Source: an uncultured Pseudoflavonifractor sp.
GTDB taxonomy: Bacteria; Bacillota; Clostridia; Oscillospirales; Oscillospiraceae
Direction of reading: 5' to 3'
Assembly (NCBI GenBank): GCA_947565875.1
Contig: CANOHR010000040.1
Location: 1-8,109, forward strand
DNA: 8,109 nt
How positions within the stretch are numbered: position 1 is the first letter of the stretch; each line of letters opens with the position of its first letter. The notes beneath the pieces were generated by a model that saw only the letters and a program-made list of their open reading frames with translations, searched no databases and was not told where the DNA came from. The position numbers and the translations under genes are program-made. This document shows positions 5,818 to 8,109 of the stretch, piece after piece.

Positions 5818-6432
5818 ATGTCTGACGAAACCGTCCTTTCCGGCGGGGCACAGGAGCCCAAAAAAGTTCCCGACCAGGAGAGGGGCTCTTATAAGCTGGA
5901 TCTTTACTATTGGACCCAGGCTCTGGTGATGGTCCTTATCGGCCTCATTCTGGTGTGTACCCTGGTGGGCCGGGTCATTGGGGTGGTAGGTTCCTCCATG
6001 GTGCCCACTCTTCACGACGGAGACTTGCTCCTTTTGCAGTCTTTGGGCTACACCCCCAAGCAGGGAGATGTGGTGGTCCTTCGGAAGCCCGGCTTTCCTC
6101 CCCCTCCTCAGGATACCGCCCCTATTGTCAAGCGGGTCATTGCCGTGGGGGGGCAGCATGTCCAGGTGGACTACTCCACCTCCTCAGTCTATGTGGACGG
6201 AGTGGCCCTGGATGAACCCTATATTAATGAGATCATGGTAGACCGCTACGGCCTTGAGATGAATGTGCTGGACGTGACGGTGCCTGAAGGCTCTATCTAT
6301 GTCCTGGGCGACAACCGCAACAACTCCTCCGACAGCCGCCATGAGGCCCTTGGCACCGTGGACCGGCGGTATGTGCTGGGCCGGGTAGTGTGCGTCATGC
6401 TCCCCTTCAGCGATTTTGGCCCGGTGGATTGA
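5818..6432 (+). CDS. lepB: Signal peptidase I, 204 aa
   Basis: This membrane-anchored serine protease removes signal peptides from proteins leaving through Sec or Tat. It uses a Ser/Lys dyad, both residues of which are visible: S60 in GSSMVPTLHDGD (box B) and K105 in VKRVIAVGG (box D). GDNRNNSSDSR (164-174, box E) completes the signature. One transmembrane helix (about 35-57) follows a 34-residue charged cytoplasmic tail, placing the catalytic domain outside, as in Gram-positive SipS-type enzymes. The length is typical. The ATG at 5818 has GGAG (5806-5809) 8 bases upstream. The frame is open further upstream, but that part overlaps yhaN and lies before the promoter. The gene is monocistronic, with its own promoter and an intrinsic terminator. 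Assignment is secure; whether it is the cell's only type I signal peptidase cannot be seen here. Confidence 0.97.
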   Translation: MSDETVLSGGAQEPKKVPDQERGSYKLDLYYWTQALVMVLIGLILVCTLVGRVIGVVGSSMVPTLHDGDLLLLQSLGYTPKQGDVVVLRKPGFPPPPQDTAPIVKRVIAVGGQHVQVDYSTSSVYVDGVALDEPYINEIMVDRYGLEMNVLDVTVPEGSIYVLGDNRNNSSDSRHEALGTVDRRYVLGRVVCVMLPFSDFGPVD

Positions 6433-6446
6433 TTTTTTATAAGTTA

Positions 6447-6478
6447 CCCCGGCGGCTTCGCAGAGCTGCCGGGGTTTT
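6447..6478 (+). terminator. Intrinsic terminator after lepB
   Basis: A 10-bp GC-rich stem with one G-U pair (6447-6456 with 6465-6474) and an 8-base loop is followed by TTTT and further T/A-rich bases. It starts 15 bases after the lepB stop. Confidence 0.88.
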
Positions 6479-6491
6479 ATATTTCCTCCCC

Positions 6492-6520
6492 TTGCAACCC
6501 TGAAGCCGGTCTGCTATGAT
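6492..6520 (+). promoter_or_regulatory. Sigma-A promoter of folA
   Basis: TTGCAA (6492-6497), exactly 17 bases, then TATGAT (6515-6520). The predicted start is near 6527, about 28 bases before the folA ATG. The in-frame ATG at 6516 lies inside the -10 box and so cannot be the translation start. Confidence 0.78.
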
Positions 6521-6554
6521 AGAAAGCAGCAAAAGCGGAAGGGAAGCAAGCATA

Positions 6555-7031
6555 ATGAAAGCCATTGTCGCGGTGGATCAGAACTGGGCTATCGGGAAGG
6601 ACGGCAACCAGCTTTGCCATATTTCCGCCGACCTGAAACGGTTTAAAGAACTGACTATGGGGCACCCCGTGATCCTGGGCCGAAAAACCCTGTCTACCCT
6701 TCCCGGCGGACGACCCCTGAAGGGGCGGAGGAACCTGATCCTCTCCCGGACCGCCTCTCTTCAGATCGAGGGGACGGAGGTCTACCACGACATAGCGTCT
6801 CTTCTAGTCCAAGCCCCGGAGGACAGCTTTGTCATTGGCGGGGAGAGGGTCTTCCTCTCCCTCCTGGATCACTGCGATACCGTCTATGTCACCAAGATTT
6901 TCCAGAGTTTTTCCGCCGATCGCTGGTTCCCCGATCTGGACAGAGACCCGGCCTGGCGGATCGCAGCAGAGGAGGAACCCCCGGATAAAGAGGAGACGGC
7001 CTTTCAATATGTGACCTACGAAAGAGCATAG
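6555..7031 (+). CDS. folA: Dihydrofolate reductase, 158 aa
   Basis: This enzyme reduces dihydrofolate to tetrahydrofolate with NADPH, feeding thymidylate, purine and methionine synthesis. The DHFR fold is recognisable throughout: AVDQNWAIGKDGNQL at the N terminus (Met20-loop region), SADLKRFKELT with D26 as the active-site acid (Asp27 of E. coli), PVILGRKTL (NADPH site), GRRNLILSR, FVIGGERVF (the conserved GG) and a C-terminal strand around DTVYVTKI. The length is normal. Two usually conserved positions differ: C21 stands where E. coli has Trp22, and S24 where a Pro is usual. Clostridial DHFRs often vary here. The ATG at 6555 has GGGAAG (6541-6546) 8 bases before it and lies downstream of the promoter. 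No thymidylate synthase gene is adjacent. The gene that follows, 113 bases on, is a NUDIX hydrolase probably on the same transcript. Confidence 0.95.
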   Translation: MKAIVAVDQNWAIGKDGNQLCHISADLKRFKELTMGHPVILGRKTLSTLPGGRPLKGRRNLILSRTASLQIEGTEVYHDIASLLVQAPEDSFVIGGERVFLSLLDHCDTVYVTKIFQSFSADRWFPDLDRDPAWRIAAEEEPPDKEETAFQYVTYERA

Positions 7032-7059
7032 GCACAACACCGGGACAAGTGTGGCGCTT

Positions 7060-7081
7060 CCCGGCGTCAAGCGGCGCCGGG
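7060..7081 (+). other. GC-rich hairpin between folA and the NUDIX gene
   Basis: A perfect 7-bp stem (CCCGGCG at 7060-7066 with CGCCGGG at 7075-7081) encloses an 8-base loop. It is not followed by a T-run, so it is a poor terminator. GGGAC (7042-7046) and GTCCC (7100-7104) flank it and could close a larger structure. It may limit readthrough or process the folA-NUDIX mRNA; no known riboswitch pattern was recognised. Confidence 0.45.
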
Positions 7082-7130
7082 CGGCTAAACCGACTGGTAA
7101 AGTCCCTTTCCATATGACCACAACTTTTTT

Positions 7131-7136
7131 AGGAGG
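7131..7136 (+). promoter_or_regulatory. Ribosome-binding site pointing to a TTG start
   Basis: A perfect AGGAGG ends 8 bases before TTG (7145-7147) but only 2 bases before the GTG at 7139-7141. Standard spacing therefore selects the TTG as start of the NUDIX gene. No in-frame ATG lies at a usable distance. Confidence 0.75.
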
Positions 7137-7144
7137 TAGTGGAT

Positions 7145-7726
7145 TTGTATATCGACGAGATCCGTAGCTTTGTCCCCCGTACCATGGCGGAGGCTACCGA
7201 TCAGAGACAGATTCTAGATTATGTAAACCTTTTTCCTGATACTATCCTGACCCGGGAAAACCCGATCGCCCACATGACCGCCTCAGGCTTTATCCTCAGC
7301 CGGGACGGAAGATGGGTCCTGATGGCCCACCACAATATCTACCAGGTGTGGGCCTGGACAGGAGGTCACGCCGATGGAGAGAAAGACCTTCTTTCGGTGG
7401 CCCTGCGGGAAGCCCGGGAGGAGACGGGGGCTGGGCACATCGCACCCCTCTCCTCTGCCATCGCCTCGGTGGAGATCCTGCCAGTCTGGGGCCATGTAAA
7501 GCGGGGGAAATATGTCTGCGCCCATCAACACCTGAATGTATCCTATCTCCTTACCGCCGACCGGGATGGTCCTTTGGCCCCCCGGGAGGGGGAAAACACC
7601 AAGGTAGCCTGGCTGCCGGCGGACAAGCTTCTGGAATTGACACAGGAATGGCAGATGGATGAGGTCTATACAAAGCTGTTGGAGCGGGGACAGGCACTGC
7701 TGAGGGATCAGGGAACACTTAGGTAA
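7145..7726 (+). CDS. NUDIX hydrolase, 193 aa
   Basis: NUDIX enzymes cleave nucleoside diphosphates linked to another group. The substrate cannot be told from this sequence; oxidised nucleotides, NDP-sugars and prenyl diphosphates are all possible. The NUDIX box is at about residues 74-96, GHADGEKDLLSVA followed by REAREETGA. The metal-binding REAREET core (E89, E92, E93) is intact. The first box Glu is K80, with E79 and D81 beside it. A preceding strand with VWAWTGGH and an N-terminal segment (1-45) before the fold agree with a Firmicutes group carrying GGHADG-type boxes. The start is taken as TTG at 7145 from ribosome-site spacing; GTG at 7139 would add two residues. No promoter is visible in the 113 bases after folA, so co-transcription is likely. 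Transcription probably stops at the long hairpin at 7934-7978. Confidence 0.92.
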   Translation: MYIDEIRSFVPRTMAEATDQRQILDYVNLFPDTILTRENPIAHMTASGFILSRDGRWVLMAHHNIYQVWAWTGGHADGEKDLLSVALREAREETGAGHIAPLSSAIASVEILPVWGHVKRGKYVCAHQHLNVSYLLTADRDGPLAPREGENTKVAWLPADKLLELTQEWQMDEVYTKLLERGQALLRDQGTLR

Positions 7727-7758
7727 ATTAAAATTTATCGGTGGTTCCATGCCTGCGC

Positions 7759-7835
7759 GGGCGGGTTTACCCCTACGGGTATGTGACACCCGTAAAGCGG
7801 CAAAGCCGCTAACGGTTGTCCGATGGAACCCGCCC
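7759..7835 (-). repeat. Composite hairpin repeat, copy E, with nested stems
   Basis: An outer 9-bp stem (GGGCGGGTT at 7759-7767 with AACCCGCCC at 7827-7835) encloses two further perfect hairpins: TACGGGT/ACCCGTA (7774-7780 with 7788-7794) and AGCGGC/GCCGCT (7796-7801 with 7805-7810). On the minus strand it starts ATAGGGGCGGGTT, close to the TGTAGGGGC edge of the other copies. Outside it, GGTGGTT (7740-7746) and AACCACC (7843-7849) form a further flanking inverted repeat. Together with copy F it fills the 207-base gap after the NUDIX gene; no gene is seen there. Confidence 0.75.
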
Positions 7836-7863
7836 CTATGAAAACCACCCAATGCACCTGTGC

Positions 7864-7894
7864 GTAGGGGCCGGTTCTAAACCGGCCCGTCTAC
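7864..7894 (+). repeat. GTAGGGGC-type hairpin repeat, copy F
   Basis: GTAG (7864-7867) and CTAC (7891-7894) flank a 9-bp perfect stem (GGGCCGGTT at 7868-7876 with AACCGGCCC at 7880-7888) with a 3-base loop. The edge matches the other copies, but the stem word again differs while pairing is kept. Confidence 0.82.
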
Positions 7895-7933
7895 ATTCAC
7901 CTATAGATTTTCATTTACCGCCCTTTCCAAAAC

Positions 7934-7978
7934 CCAACAAGGGACCCGCTTCCTCGTGAGAAGCGGGTCCCTTGTTGG
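7934..7978 (+). terminator. Long perfect hairpin, probable two-way terminator
   Basis: An 18-bp perfect stem (7934-7951 with 7961-7978) with a 9-base loop lies between the converging NUDIX gene and the minus-strand gene ending at 8005. ATTTT follows on the plus strand and GTTTT on the minus strand. The T-runs are short, but the stem is strong and the position between convergent genes fits termination in both directions. Confidence 0.82.
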
Positions 7979-8004
7979 ATTTTGTGCTGTAACGCCGGGG
8001 CAGC

Positions 8005-8109
8005 TTACTTGCCCAGCTTCTCCGCGATCTCCTTACCGCAGAGGTAGCCGGAGACCATGCCCCAGCCGTTGTTGGCGCCGCCGTAGGTGACGTAGGGCTT
8101 CTTCTCGGT
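8005..8109 (-). CDS. C-terminal 34 residues of an unidentified protein, possibly a flavoprotein oxidoreductase
   Basis: The minus-strand frame ends at TAA (8005-8007) and is open to the window edge. The tail contains YVTYGGANNGWGMVSGYLCG followed by a short charged helix ending in EKLGK. The Gly/Asn-rich turn before a G-x-x-x-G helix resembles the C-terminal FAD-contacting segment of FAD-dependent oxidoreductases of the fumarate-reductase kind, but 34 residues are too few to be sure. Codon use (mostly G/C third positions) and its converging terminator support a real gene. Confidence 0.6.
   Translation of the reverse strand, partial: TEKKPYVTYGGANNGWGMVSGYLCGKEIAEKLGK

Noticed and set aside
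7032..7130. Folate (THF) or ZTP riboswitch before the NUDIX gene
   Set aside because: The conserved core bases I know for these classes are not found, and the position after folA is not the usual one.
7740..7978. CRISPR array
   Set aside because: The repeats are inverted hairpins of differing sequence, not direct repeats with regular spacers, and no cas gene is present.

Overview
The window looks like a chromosomal piece of a fairly GC-rich, gut-type Clostridia, most like the Oscillospiraceae (Flavonifractor/Lawsonibacter type). The evidence is strong GGAGG-type ribosome sites, sigma-A promoters with exact 17-nt spacers, a perfect HrcA/CIRCE operator, a YhaO/YhaN pair of the Firmicutes type, and intergenic hairpin repeats beginning TGTAGGGGC. 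The lineage is an inference from style, not from a marker gene.

Layout. On the minus strand at the left edge are the first 40 codons of htpG (Hsp90). Its leader carries two hairpin repeats, and a CIRCE operator lies directly downstream of a good sigma-A promoter. Upstream of htpG, also on the minus strand, is an unrecognised 330-residue lipoprotein (334-1326). A divergent promoter region follows. From there all genes to 7726 run on the plus strand: ymdB (2',3'-cyclic-nucleotide phosphodiesterase family), a 105-bp gap filled by a long inverted repeat, yhaO (SbcD-like nuclease), yhaN (Rad50/SbcC-like ATPase with a membrane hairpin, overlapping yhaO by 4 bp), lepB (signal peptidase I, own promoter and terminator), folA (dihydrofolate reductase, own promoter) and a NUDIX hydrolase with a likely TTG start. 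A 207-bp repeat-rich gap and a perfect 18-bp stem (probably a two-way terminator) separate this from the last 34 codons of a minus-strand gene, possibly a flavoprotein.

How the genes fit together. yhaO and yhaN are translationally coupled and almost certainly form one Mre11/Rad50-like complex, probably tethered to the membrane because yhaN has a transmembrane hairpin where SbcC/Rad50 has its zinc hook. ymdB probably shares their transcript. lepB and folA each have their own promoter and are housekeeping genes. The NUDIX gene has no promoter I can see and probably depends on the folA promoter.

The most notable non-coding content is the set of hairpin repeats. At least six units sit in four intergenic gaps. 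They keep a TGTAGGG(G)C edge, but their palindromic stems differ in sequence while keeping pairing. I saw no CRISPR array, tRNA, rRNA, prophage or insertion-sequence transposase.
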